Source: DATJPD01 sp036394195
Lineage (GTDB): Bacteria; Pseudomonadota; Alphaproteobacteria; CACIAM-22H2
Length of the DNA stretch: 17,005 bases
Direction of reading: 5' to 3'
Assembly (NCBI GenBank): GCA_036394195.1
Contig: DASWFO010000047.1
Location: 1 to 17,005, forward strand
Of this stretch, positions 6,739-14,128 are shown piece by piece (the stretch's first letter is position 1; each line of letters opens with the position of its first letter). Both the position numbers and the translations under genes were made by a program. A model generated the notes under the pieces. It had not been told where the DNA came from, made no database searches, and was given only the letters and a program-made list of their open reading frames with translations.

Positions 6739-8043
6739 ATGACCACCGTTCAGACCACGACGCCGACCAAGTCCGCAGCTCCGCCCACCGCCAAGGTGAA
6801 CGACGGCTCGAACGCCCCCAAGTCGAACGCCCCCAAGCGGCCGGTCTATCTCGACTACCAGGCGACGACGCCGATGGACCCGCGGGTGCTCGAGACCATG
6901 ATGCCGTATTTCATGGAGAAGTTCGGCAATCCGCATTCGCGCAACCACACCCACGGCTGGGAAGCCGAAGAGGCGGTCGAGCACGCGCGCAAGCAGGTGG
7001 CCGACCTGATCGGCGCCGACGAGCGCGAGATCGTGTTCACCTCCGGCGCCACCGAATCCAACAACCTCGCGATCTCGGGTGTCGCGCAGTTCTACAAGGA
7101 CAGGAAGAACCACATCATCACGCTGGTCACCGAGCATAAATGCGTGCTCGACACCTGCCGGCACCTGGAGCTGCAGGGCTTCCACGTCACCTACCTGCCG
7201 GTCCACAAGGACGGCCTGCTCGACCTCGAGCTCCTGAAGAAGACGATCACCGACAAGACCGTGGTCGTCTCGGTGATGGGCGCCCATAACGAGATCGGCG
7301 TCATCCAGCCGCTGAAGGAGATCGGCGAGATCTGCCGCTCGCGCGGCGTGTTCTTCCACACCGACTGCGCCCAGGCCTTCGGCAAGATCCCGCTCGACGT
7401 GAACGAGATGAAGATCGACCTGATGAGCATCTCGGGTCACAAGATCTACGGGCCGAAGGGCATCGGCGCCCTCTATGTCCGGCGCAAGCCGCGCATCCGT
7501 CTCGTTCCCTTGATTCACGGCGGCGGCCAGGAGCGCGGCTTTCGGTCCGGTACCCTGCCGGCCCCGCTGTGCGTCGGGCTGGGAGCAGCGGCCGAGATCG
7601 CCAAGCGCGAGATGGAGTCCGACAACGCGCATGTGTTGAAGCTCCGCGACCGGTTCTACAAGCGGATCACCGACCGGCTGGCCGAGGTGTACCTCAACGG
7701 CGACCTCAAGCAGCGGCTGCCGGGCAACCTCAATCTCAGCTTCGCCTATGTCGAAGGCGAAGGCCTGATGATGGGCATCAAGGACCTGTCGGTGTCGTCG
7801 GGCTCGGCCTGCACCTCGGCCTCGCTCGAGCCGTCCTATGTGCTGCGGGCCCTCGGCGTCGAGGAGGACCTGGCGCACACGAGCCTCAGGATCGGCTTCG
7901 GCCGGTTCACCACGGAAGACGAGATCGATTACGCGGCCGACCGCATCATCGAAGCGGTTCAGAAACTGCGCAACATGAGCCCGCTCTGGGAGATGGCGCA
8001 GGAAGGGATCGACATCAAATCAATCAAGTGGGCCGCCCATTGA
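6739..8043 (+). CDS. iscS: Cysteine desulfurase IscS
   Basis: The main sulfur donor for Fe-S assembly on IscU and probably for MnmA. Its 434 residues include a 30-odd-residue N-terminal extension rich in Thr, Ala, Pro and Asn, absent from E. coli IscS (404 residues). The enzyme core starts at PVYLDYQATTPMDPRV. His133 (TEHKCVLDT) is the PLP-stacking His. The PLP Lys is Lys235 (SGHKIYGPKG) and the mobile-loop Cys is Cys358 (SSGSACTSASLEPS). The C-terminus PLWEM...GIDIKSIKWAAH is the hallmark of the housekeeping IscS that docks IscU. AAGGAG lies just before the ATG. iscU follows after 48 bp. The close relation to mitochondrial NFS1-type enzymes fits an alphaproteobacterial source. Confidence 0.97.
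   Translation: MTTVQTTTPTKSAAPPTAKVNDGSNAPKSNAPKRPVYLDYQATTPMDPRVLETMMPYFMEKFGNPHSRNHTHGWEAEEAVEHARKQVADLIGADEREIVFTSGATESNNLAISGVAQFYKDRKNHIITLVTEHKCVLDTCRHLELQGFHVTYLPVHKDGLLDLELLKKTITDKTVVVSVMGAHNEIGVIQPLKEIGEICRSRGVFFHTDCAQAFGKIPLDVNEMKIDLMSISGHKIYGPKGIGALYVRRKPRIRLVPLIHGGGQERGFRSGTLPAPLCVGLGAAAEIAKREMESDNAHVLKLRDRFYKRITDRLAEVYLNGDLKQRLPGNLNLSFAYVEGEGLMMGIKDLSVSSGSACTSASLEPSYVLRALGVEEDLAHTSLRIGFGRFTTEDEIDYAADRIIEAVQKLRNMSPLWEMAQEGIDIKSIKWAAH
6808..6837 (+). repeat. Perfect 15-bp tandem duplication in the iscS 5' end
   Basis: TCGAACGCCCCCAAG occurs twice back to back (6808-6822, 6823-6837), encoding SNAPK twice just before the conserved PVYLDY start of the enzyme core. It keeps the frame and lengthens the unstructured N-terminal extension, so it looks like a recent slippage duplication in a part under little constraint. 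Confidence 0.9.
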
Positions 8044-8055
8044 GGCCGCTGATCG

Positions 8056-8064
8056 TGATATAAG
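8056..8064 (+). promoter_or_regulatory. Possible extended -10 promoter before iscU
   Basis: TGATATAAG in the 48-bp iscS-iscU gap matches an extended -10 element (TGN followed by TATAAG, 5 of 6 to TATAAT). No -35 box lies at normal spacing, as TTGAGG at 8040-8045 is too close. It would start transcripts near 8071 and give extra iscU mRNA. This is a motif match only. Confidence 0.25.
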
Positions 8065-8091
8065 CGCACCCAATTCGAATGGAGACAGACC

Positions 8092-8490
8092 ATGGCGTAC
8101 AGTGAAAAGGTCATCGACCACTACGAAAACCCCCGCAACATCGGGGCGCTCGACAAGAACGACCCGGGTGTGGGCACCGGCCTGGTCGGCGCCCCGGCCT
8201 GCGGCGACGTGATGAAGCTGCAGATCAAGGTGGGCGCCGACGGCATCATCGAGGACGCGAAGTTCAAGACGTTCGGCTGCGGCTCGGCGATCGCGTCGAG
8301 CTCGCTGGTGACCGAATGGGTCAAGGGCAAGTCGCTCGACGAGGCGGCCAGCATCAAGAACACGCAGATCGCGCAGCACCTGGCGCTGCCGCCGGTGAAG
8401 ATCCACTGCTCGGTCCTGGCCGAGGACGCGATCAAGGCCGCGGTCGCCGATTACAAGGCGAAGAACAACGGCGCCAAGGCGGCGGAGTAA
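8092..8490 (+). CDS. iscU: Fe-S cluster assembly scaffold IscU
   Basis: IscU is the scaffold on which [2Fe-2S] and [4Fe-4S] clusters are built before transfer. The 132-residue protein has full family length. The three cluster cysteines are Cys37 (GAPACGD), Cys63 (FGCGSAIASS) and Cys106 (IHCSVLAEDA), with Asp39 and His105 also in place. LPPVK at 99-103 is the motif bound by the HscA chaperone. The N-terminus MAYSEKVIDHYENPRNIG is typical of housekeeping IscU rather than NifU or SufU. GGAGA precedes the ATG at a good distance. It follows iscS, its sulfur donor, and comes before iscA and the hscB/hscA chaperones. Confidence 0.98.
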   Translation: MAYSEKVIDHYENPRNIGALDKNDPGVGTGLVGAPACGDVMKLQIKVGADGIIEDAKFKTFGCGSAIASSSLVTEWVKGKSLDEAASIKNTQIAQHLALPPVKIHCSVLAEDAIKAAVADYKAKNNGAKAAE

Positions 8491-8502
8491 CGCGAGGACC
8501 AC

Positions 8503-8916
8503 GTGAGCGACATCATACAGACCAGAACGACCAGCGACGGCGCTCCGCCCGCGCCGCCGCCTGCGAAGCGGCCGGCGCGGCCGCGCCCGGCGGCGATCAG
8601 CGTGACGGCGGCGGCGGTGGCGCGCGTCCGGCAGCTCTTGGACAAGCGCGGCAAGCCGGCGGCCGGCGTGCGCATCGGCGTGCGCTCGCGCGGGTGCTCG
8701 GGGCTCACCTACACCCTCGAATATGCCGACGCGAAGGCGCCGGCGGACGAGGCGGTGCAAGTCGACGGCGTCACCATTCTCATCGATCCGAAGGCCTCGA
8801 TGTTCATCTTCGGGACCGAGATGGATTTCGTCGAGGACAAGCTGCAGTCCGGCTTCGTGTTCCGCAACCCGAACGAGAAAGGCCGGTGCGGCTGCGGCGA
8901 ATCGTTCCACGTCTGA
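8503..8916 (+). CDS. iscA: A-type Fe-S carrier protein IscA
   Basis: IscA carries iron or Fe-S clusters from IscU toward target enzymes. The HesB/IscA domain begins near residue 31 (AISVTAAAVARVRQLL). The three conserved cysteines are Cys65 (SRGCSGLTY), Cys129 and Cys131 (GRCGCGESFHV). The protein has 137 residues against 107 in E. coli because of a roughly 30-residue Ala/Pro/Arg-rich N-terminal extension. The start is GTG at 8503 with GAGGA (8494-8498) four bases upstream, 12 bp after iscU. A shorter form is not supported by an obvious internal start codon at the domain edge, so the extension is probably translated. Confidence 0.95.
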   Translation: MSDIIQTRTTSDGAPPAPPPAKRPARPRPAAISVTAAAVARVRQLLDKRGKPAAGVRIGVRSRGCSGLTYTLEYADAKAPADEAVQVDGVTILIDPKASMFIFGTEMDFVEDKLQSGFVFRNPNEKGRCGCGESFHV

Positions 8917-8994
8917 CGCCGGTGGCGGGTCGCTGACGGCCGGCCCTCTCCCGCGGGGCGAGCAGAGGCCGGCCGCGATGTTTCTGAACCCAGC

Positions 8995-9651
8995 ATGAAC
9001 GAACTCTCCTCCTTCATTGCCGCGACGCCGGCGCCGGCCGCGCCCACGACCTGCTGGTCGTGCAAGGGGCCGGTCGACGCGACGGCGCTGTTCTGCCCGA
9101 CATGCCGGGCGGTGCAGCCGCCGCATCCGGCCGATCATTTCACGCGGCTCGGCCTGCCGGTCAGCTTCGCCGTCGACGCGGCCGAGCTCGACCGCCGGTA
9201 TTTCGCCGCCCAGCGCCTCTTGCATCCCGACCGCTTCGCGACCAAGACGCCGCGCGAGCGCGCGATCTCGCAAAGCCAGGCCGTCGGCCTCAACGCGGCG
9301 TATGAGACGCTGAAGGATCCGCTGGCCCGGGCGACGTATCTCCTGTCTCTGAAGGGTGTGTCGGCCAATCCCGACGGCTGTCACACGGTGAACGATCCGA
9401 CCCTGCTCATGGAGCAGATGGAGCGCCGCGAGGCCCTGATGGAAGCGGCGAGCCCGGAGGCCGTCGACGCGATCGCGCGCGAGGCCGCCTCGCACGTGCG
9501 CGACAGCGAAGCGGCGATCGCCGCCGCGTTCGCAGGCGGCGACCTGGAAAAGGCGGGCCGCGAGACGACGCGCCTCAAATACCTGGTGAAGCTTGTCGAG
9601 GAAGCCCGCGCCCGCAAGGCGAAGCTGGCCGCTTCGGAGAAGGCGAAGTGA
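8995..9651 (+). CDS. hscB: Fe-S assembly J-domain co-chaperone HscB
   Basis: HscB brings IscU to HscA and stimulates its ATPase, driving cluster release. Of 218 residues, the first 45 carry a four-cysteine motif: Cys20, Cys23, Cys34 and Cys37 (CWSC ... CPTC), likely zinc-binding. The J-domain follows (HFTRLGLPVSFAVDAAEL), with the essential HPD at 77-79 (LLHPDRF). The C-terminal three-helix IscU-binding domain covers about 125-218. E. coli HscB (171 residues) has no such N-terminal cysteine module, whereas eukaryotic HSC20 proteins do. The ATG overlaps, in the form ATGA, the stop of a tiny upstream reading frame (8979-8998). The ribosome binding site is weak. Confidence 0.94.
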   Translation: MNELSSFIAATPAPAAPTTCWSCKGPVDATALFCPTCRAVQPPHPADHFTRLGLPVSFAVDAAELDRRYFAAQRLLHPDRFATKTPRERAISQSQAVGLNAAYETLKDPLARATYLLSLKGVSANPDGCHTVNDPTLLMEQMERREALMEAASPEAVDAIAREAASHVRDSEAAIAAAFAGGDLEKAGRETTRLKYLVKLVEEARARKAKLAASEKAK

Positions 9652-9663
9652 CGGAAAAAGGCC

Positions 9664-11532
9664 ATGGCAACCCCTCTCCTCCAAATTCATGAACCCGGCG
9701 AGACGCCGCTGCCGCACGAGCAGGAGCGCGGGCTGGCGGTCGGGATCGACCTCGGCACGACCAATTCCGTCGTCGCGCTCGCGCGGGCCGGCAAGACCGA
9801 GGTGATCAGCGACGCCGCCGGCCACACGCTGGTCCCGTCGGTCGTCGCCTATCGCGATGAGGAGGTCGTGGTGGGCGAGGACGCGCGCCGCGAGCTCCTC
9901 GACCGGCCGCAGATCGTGGTGAGCTCGATCAAGCGCCTGATGGGCCGCGCCGCCGCCGATCTCAAGGGCGTGGCCGGCACATTGCCGTATGAGCTGGCGC
10001 CGCCGGCGGAAGGCGGCATGGTGCGGCTCAAGATCGGTGCCAGGATGCTGTCGCCGGTCGAGATTTCGGCCGATATCCTGCGGGCGCTGAAGGCGCGCGC
10101 CGAAACCGCCCTCGGGCAGTCGGTCGATCGCGCGGTGATCACGGTGCCGGCCTATTTCGACGATTCGGCGCGCACCGCGACCCGCGACGCGGCGCGCCTT
10201 GCCGGCCTCGAGGTGCTGCGGCTGGTCAGCGAGCCGACCGCGGCGGCGCTGGCCTACGGGCTCGACAGCGGCTCGGAAGGCCTCTACGCGGTCTACGACC
10301 TGGGCGGCGGGACGTTCGATTTCTCGCTGCTGCGCCTGGAGAAGGGCGTGTTCCAGGTGCTGGCCACCGGCGGTGACGCGGCCCTGGGCGGCGACGATTT
10401 CGACCACGCGGTGGCCGAGCGGTTCCTGAAGGAGCGCGGCCAGACGCGCGTCGGCGCCGACCAGGTCAAGCAGGCGCTGATGACCGCGCGGCTCGCCCGC
10501 GAATGTCTGTCAGGGCACGCGGACTGGAGCGGGACGCTCGACCTGGAGGGGAAACCATCGCGGCACGCGCTTGATGCGGCGTCACTCGAGGCCCTGATCG
10601 CCCCGTTCGTCGACCGGACGGTCGCGATCTGCCGCGGCGTGCTGGAGGATGCGGCGGTCTCGCCGACGGCGCTCGGCGGCATCGTGCTGGTCGGCGGGAC
10701 GACGCGGACACCGCTGGTGCGGCGCAAGGTCGCGGCGTTGTTCGGCCGCGAGCCGCTCGCCGACATCAACCCCGATGAGGTGGTGGCGGTGGGCGCGGCG
10801 CTGCAGGCCGAGGCGCTGACGGTCGGTTCGGACACGCTGCTGCTCGACGTGACTCCGCTGTCGCTGGGCCTGGAGACCATGGGCGGCCTGGTCGAGAAAA
10901 TCGTCGAGCGCAATACGCCGATCCCGGTCGCCAAGGCGCAGGAATTTACGACGTATCAGGACGGTCAGTCCGCCATGGCGATCCATGTCGTCCAGGGCGA
11001 GCGCGAAATGGTGGATCAGTGCCGCTCGCTGGCCCGGTTCGAGCTGCACGGCATCCCGCCGATGGTCGCGGGCGCGGCGCGCATCCGCGTCACCTTCGCG
11101 GTCGATGCCGACGGGCTGCTCACCGTCAGCGCCGCCGAAAAGACCAAGGGCGTCGAGGCACGGGTCGAGGTCAAGCCCAGCTACGGCCTCACCGAGGACG
11201 AGATGGCGTCGATGCTGCGCGACAGCATCGACAACGCCCGCGAGGACATGGAGCATCGCTTGCTGGTCGAAGCGCGCGTCGACGCGCGCCGCGCGGTGAA
11301 CGCGGTGCAATCGGCGCTGGCGGCCGACGGCGACCTGCTGGACGGGGCCGAGCGCGCCGATATTGACGCCGCGATCGCGGCGGTCGAGAAGACCATGTCC
11401 GGCGCCGACCGCGACGCCATCGGTGCCGCGGCCGAGGAGTTGGAGAAGATCACGCGCCCGTTCGCCGAGCGGCGGATGGATCGCGGCATCCGGGCGGCGT
11501 TGGCCGGCCGGCACGTGGATCAGTTGAGATAA
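9664..11532 (+). CDS. hscA: Fe-S assembly Hsp70-class chaperone HscA
   Basis: HscA is the specialised Hsp70 that binds the LPPVK motif of IscU and, with ATP, promotes cluster transfer. At 622 residues it matches the E. coli protein (616). The ATPase domain starts with VGIDLGTTNS (26-35), followed by VITVPAYFDDSARTATRDAA, LVSEPTAAALAYGLD, YDLGGGTFDFSLL and VLVGGTTRTPLVR. The substrate-binding domain begins with LLLDVTPLSLGLETMGG, and the helical lid follows from about residue 520. The C-terminus lacks the EEVD-like acidic tail and the long DnaK end, as expected for HscA. It starts 12 bp after hscB, with which it acts. Confidence 0.97.
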   Translation: MATPLLQIHEPGETPLPHEQERGLAVGIDLGTTNSVVALARAGKTEVISDAAGHTLVPSVVAYRDEEVVVGEDARRELLDRPQIVVSSIKRLMGRAAADLKGVAGTLPYELAPPAEGGMVRLKIGARMLSPVEISADILRALKARAETALGQSVDRAVITVPAYFDDSARTATRDAARLAGLEVLRLVSEPTAAALAYGLDSGSEGLYAVYDLGGGTFDFSLLRLEKGVFQVLATGGDAALGGDDFDHAVAERFLKERGQTRVGADQVKQALMTARLARECLSGHADWSGTLDLEGKPSRHALDAASLEALIAPFVDRTVAICRGVLEDAAVSPTALGGIVLVGGTTRTPLVRRKVAALFGREPLADINPDEVVAVGAALQAEALTVGSDTLLLDVTPLSLGLETMGGLVEKIVERNTPIPVAKAQEFTTYQDGQSAMAIHVVQGEREMVDQCRSLARFELHGIPPMVAGAARIRVTFAVDADGLLTVSAAEKTKGVEARVEVKPSYGLTEDEMASMLRDSIDNAREDMEHRLLVEARVDARRAVNAVQSALAADGDLLDGAERADIDAAIAAVEKTMSGADRDAIGAAAEELEKITRPFAERRMDRGIRAALAGRHVDQLR

Positions 11533-11555
11533 GGAGGCGATAAGCCGACACGACC

Positions 11556-11891
11556 ATGCCCAAGATGACGTTCATAAGTCCCGATGGGACGCGCAAGGAG
11601 GTCGAAGCGCCCGTCGGCCTGTCGGTTCTCGAGATCGCCCACCGCAACGGCATTTCCCTGGAGGGAGCCTGCGAGGGCTCGCTCGCCTGCTCGACCTGCC
11701 ACGTGATCGTGACCCCGGAGGATTACGAGCGCCTGCCCGAGGCCTCGGAGGACGAGGAGGACATGCTCGACCTCGCCTTCGGCCTGACGCACACCTCGCG
11801 GCTCGGTTGCCAGATCATCATCACCGAGGAGCTCGACGGCCTCACGGTCACCTTGCCGAGTGCGACGCGCAACATGATGGTCGACAAGTAG
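11556..11891 (+). CDS. fdx: ISC-type [2Fe-2S] ferredoxin
   Basis: An adrenodoxin-type ferredoxin of 111 residues that supplies electrons for cluster assembly on IscU. The four ligands are Cys39, Cys45, Cys48 and Cys85 in the pattern CX5CX2CX36C (GACEGSLACSTCHV; SRLGCQI). The acidic helix LPEASEDEEDMLDLAF, the docking surface for redox partners, is complete. The C-terminus TRNMMVDK resembles that of mitochondrial and bacterial ISC ferredoxins. It starts 23 bp after hscA. AAGGAGG at 11531-11537 is a strong ribosome binding site but lies 18 nt from the ATG, farther than usual, with no start codon in between. Confidence 0.96.
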   Translation: MPKMTFISPDGTRKEVEAPVGLSVLEIAHRNGISLEGACEGSLACSTCHVIVTPEDYERLPEASEDEEDMLDLAFGLTHTSRLGCQIIITEELDGLTVTLPSATRNMMVDK

Positions 11892-11908
11892 CGGAGCGGG
11901 GATAGCTC

Positions 11909-12109
11909 ATGGCGCTCAAATGGACGGACGTGCGCGAGATCGCCATCGAGCTGGCCGACGCACATCCGGATGCCGACGTGGTCAATCTGCGCTTCACCGA
12001 CCTGTGGAAATGGGTCCAGGAGCTGCCGGACTTCGCCGACGATCCGAACAAATCCAACGAGAAGATCCTCGAGGCAATCCAGGCGGCCTGGCTCGAGGAG
12101 AAGGACTGA
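11909..12109 (+). CDS. iscX: IscX (Fe-S assembly accessory protein, YfhJ family)
   Basis: A 66-residue acidic protein that binds IscS and is proposed to act as iron donor or as regulator of desulfurase activity. The family is recognised from MALKWTDVREIAIELADAHP, then PDADVVNLRFTDLWKWV and the DDPNKSNEKILEAIQ segment near the end, with the DP-N-SNE-L-AIQ-AW pattern. It is the last gene of the operon, 17 bp after fdx, with GGGGAT upstream of the ATG. Hairpin-rich DNA follows at once, consistent with the operon ending here. Confidence 0.95.
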   Translation: MALKWTDVREIAIELADAHPDADVVNLRFTDLWKWVQELPDFADDPNKSNEKILEAIQAAWLEEKD

Positions 12110-12129
12110 GCGGATCACCGATGCGCGAT

Positions 12130-12342
12130 GCACCCCCCTCCCTACCTTCCCCACAAGGGGGGAGGGAAAAGAGTTGCACTTCCCTCTGACTCCCTCCCCC
12201 TTGATGGGGGAGGGTTGGGGTGGGGGTGACTCACGATGCTCGGAGATCGCTGACTGACCTCTCCCGCGTCGTGGTAGAGGGGCTCGGAGCGCCACGCTGC
12301 TAAAAGTTTTTCCCTCTCCACCCATTCTGATGGGGGGAGAGG
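12130..12342. repeat. Cluster of GC-rich hairpin repeats after iscX
   Basis: The 326-bp gap between iscX and mnmA contains at least three related hairpins and no gene I can support. One is CCTTCCCC-ACAA-GGGGGGAGGG (12145-12166, imperfect). The second is perfect, CCCTCCCCC-TTGAT-GGGGGAGGG (12192-12214), followed by TTGGGGTGGGGGTG. The third is CCTCTCCACCCA, loop TTCTGA, TGGGGGGAGAGG (12313-12342, one mismatch). They resemble the dispersed CTCCC...TTGATGGGGGAGGG-TTGGGGTGGGGGTG intergenic repeats of proteobacteria. They may stop isc transcription, although none is followed by a clear T-run. Confidence 0.7.
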
Positions 12343-12435
12343 CCGTGAGCCCGGGCGGATGCGCGGGTGAACGAGAGAGGGGCTCTTATACGAGGGTGAG
12401 GGGGGCTCCTCACTTCTGGTAGACTAGCCGTTGCT

Positions 12436-13545
12436 ATGCCTGACGCTCACAGCTTTTCCGATCTCCCCCGCGGCAGCCGGATCGTGGTCGCCATGTCGGG
12501 CGGTGTCGATTCCTCGGCGGCCGCGGCGCTGCTCGTCGAGGCGGGGTTCGACGTGGTCGGCATCACGTTGCAGCTCTACGATCATGGGGCCGCGGCGGGC
12601 AAGAAGGGAGCATGCTGCGCCGGGCAGGACATCTACGACGCCCGCGCCGTGGCCGACCGGCTCGGCATCCCCCACTACGTTCTCGATTACGAGCAGCGCT
12701 TCAAGACCGAGGTGATCGACACGTTCGCCGATGCTTATGTGCGCGGCGAGACACCGATTCCGTGCGTCGACTGCAACCGCACCGTCAAGTTCCGCGACCT
12801 CGTCGCCACGGCGCGTGAGCTGGGCGCCGTGGCGCTGGCGACCGGCCATTATGTCCGGCGCACCACCGGCCCCGCCGGGGCCGAGCTGCGCCGCGCGGCC
12901 GACCCGGCGCGCGACCAGAGTTATTTCCTGTTCGCCACCACCCGGGCGCAGCTCGACCTGCTGCGCTTCCCGCTGGGCGGGCTGCCGAAGGACGAGACGC
13001 GCGACATCGCGCGCCGTTTTGGCCTCAGGGTGGCGGAAAAGCCGGACAGCCAGGATATCTGTTTCGTGCCCAGCGGCTCCTATGCGCGCGTGATCGAGAA
13101 GCTGCGGCCGGGTGCCGTCGAGGCGGGCGACATCGTTCATGTCGACGGCACGGTGCTGGGCCGCCACGACGGCATCGTCGGGTTCACGGTCGGCCAGCGC
13201 CGCGGCCTGGGCGTGGGCACCGGCGAGCCGCTCTATGTCGTCCGCCTCGAGCCGGAGGCGCGGCGCGTCGTGGTCGGGCCGCGTCAGGCCCTGGCGCGGG
13301 AGGGGGTGCAGCTGCGCGACGTCAATTGGCTGGGCGATGCCCCGGCCGACGCGGACGGCGAGCGCATCACCGTCAAGCTGCGCTCGACCGGCCGGCTGCT
13401 GCCAGCGGCGCTGCGCATGACCCCGGGCGGCCGGGCCGAGGTGCGGCTGGACCGGCCGGAATTCGGCGTCGCCCCGGGTCAGGCGTGCGTGTTTTATCGC
13501 GACGACCGGGTGCTGGGCGGCGGCTGGATCGCCGCCGCGGCGTGA
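12436..13545 (+). CDS. mnmA: tRNA-specific 2-thiouridylase
   Basis: MnmA adds sulfur to U34 of the Glu, Gln and Lys tRNAs to give 2-thiouridine, using ATP and sulfur relayed from IscS. The 369-residue protein has the PP-loop SGGVDSS at 21-27. The catalytic Cys113 is in PCVDCNR, and the second Cys209, which forms the persulfide, is in SQDICFV. The tRNA-recognition stretch ATGHYVRR and the C-terminal barrel (GFTVGQRRGLGVG; GQACVFY) are complete. CC at 60-61 is within the usual KKGACC-type segment. The N-terminus is slightly extended (MPDAHSFSDLPRGSR). It lies 326 bp after iscX, probably with its own promoter. TAGACT at 12420-12425 is a possible -10, which would leave almost no leader. Confidence 0.96.
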   Translation: MPDAHSFSDLPRGSRIVVAMSGGVDSSAAAALLVEAGFDVVGITLQLYDHGAAAGKKGACCAGQDIYDARAVADRLGIPHYVLDYEQRFKTEVIDTFADAYVRGETPIPCVDCNRTVKFRDLVATARELGAVALATGHYVRRTTGPAGAELRRAADPARDQSYFLFATTRAQLDLLRFPLGGLPKDETRDIARRFGLRVAEKPDSQDICFVPSGSYARVIEKLRPGAVEAGDIVHVDGTVLGRHDGIVGFTVGQRRGLGVGTGEPLYVVRLEPEARRVVVGPRQALAREGVQLRDVNWLGDAPADADGERITVKLRSTGRLLPAALRMTPGGRAEVRLDRPEFGVAPGQACVFYRDDRVLGGGWIAAAA

Positions 13546-13634
13546 CCCGGGCGGCGGCCACCGGCGCGGGTTGACGCGCCGCAGCCGAGCCTCTACATAC
13601 CCGCCCTTCGGCTGGAGTATCCTCCGGCCCCGGC

Positions 13635-13709
13635 GGCTGCGTAGCTCAGCGGTAGAGCAGGGGAATCATAATCCCTTGGTCGGGGGTTCAAATCCCTCCG
13701 CAGCCACCA
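13635..13709 (+). tRNA. tRNA with CAU anticodon (probably elongator Met)
   Basis: A complete cloverleaf with encoded CCA. The acceptor stem GGCTGCG pairs perfectly with CGCAGCC (13699-13705). The D-arm is GCTC/GAGC with loop AGCGGTA. The anticodon stem GGGGA/TCCCT encloses ATCATAA, placing CAT at 13667-13669. The T-arm is GGGGG-TTCAAAT-CCCTC, followed by discriminator A and CCA. A paired first base pair (G-C) argues against initiator tRNA. Elongator Met is most likely, but tRNA-Ile2, whose CAU becomes lysidine-modified, cannot be excluded by eye. Confidence 0.93.
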
Positions 13710-14110
13710 ATAAGTTCTCTCGAATTCAAAGCGATGCAGCGCAACGAGGCCAAGAACTTGCTGAAAAACCGCGTTGCCGAAGATTGCCTCATATTTCCGT
13801 GCGTTCTCGCGGGTTGCGTTCGGCTACTCGAGTTTTGACTCCACAAATGACTCCACAGGATCGGCCTTTTGTTCGGCGTGCGTTCATGGAGCACGCGTGC
13901 GCGTCTATTACGGGCGAAGCGACGGTCTGCGACAGCCGCGTCGATCTGACGTCCGAGAGGCGCTATTAGGCGACGCTATAGATAAACGTCCGCTTGTCGG
14001 CATCTCTCGGACATCTTCGGGCCCGCGAGCCTACGCAGCAGATGTGCCATGTGTGGACGGCTCCCTGTTGGTAAGGGCTTTCTTCACGGTGCAGCTGGTC
14101 GGTTGCGGCC
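13710..14110. other. Gene-poor stretch after the tRNA, possible integration scar
   Basis: No intact gene is convincing here. Open frames on both strands are short and resemble no protein I know. Base composition is lower in GC than the operon upstream. The segment carries the direct repeat TGACTCCACA twice (13836-13845 and 13848-13857), 127 bp past the tRNA 3' end. Near its end, 14070-14090 reads GKGFLHG in one frame, similar to the GxxFHG segment of RlpA, just before the clear RlpA remnant that starts in another frame. Confidence 0.5.
13836..13857. repeat. Direct repeat TGACTCCACA x2 near tRNA 3' end
   Basis: Two identical 10-bp copies start 12 bp apart, beginning 127 bp after the tRNA CCA. 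Short direct repeats beside a tRNA 3' end are the arrangement of arm-type integrase sites. No integrase gene or second tRNA-end copy is visible in the window, so the role is a guess. Confidence 0.4.
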
Positions 14111-14128
14111 ATGTGTTCGGCCTGTTTG

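Noticed and set aside
8020..10407. 795-codon minus-strand frame opposite iscU-hscA
   Set aside because: It spans several well-recognised genes on the plus strand and its translation is Arg/Asp/His-rich without any known fold.
12130..12342. CRISPR array from repeated C/G-rich units
   Set aside because: Repeats are palindromic, of unequal length and unequal spacing; no regular repeat-spacer pattern and no cas genes.
13688..13894. Minus-strand frame after the tRNA as a possible integrase remnant
   Set aside because: It overlaps the tRNA end and shows none of the R...HxxR...Y residues of tyrosine recombinases.
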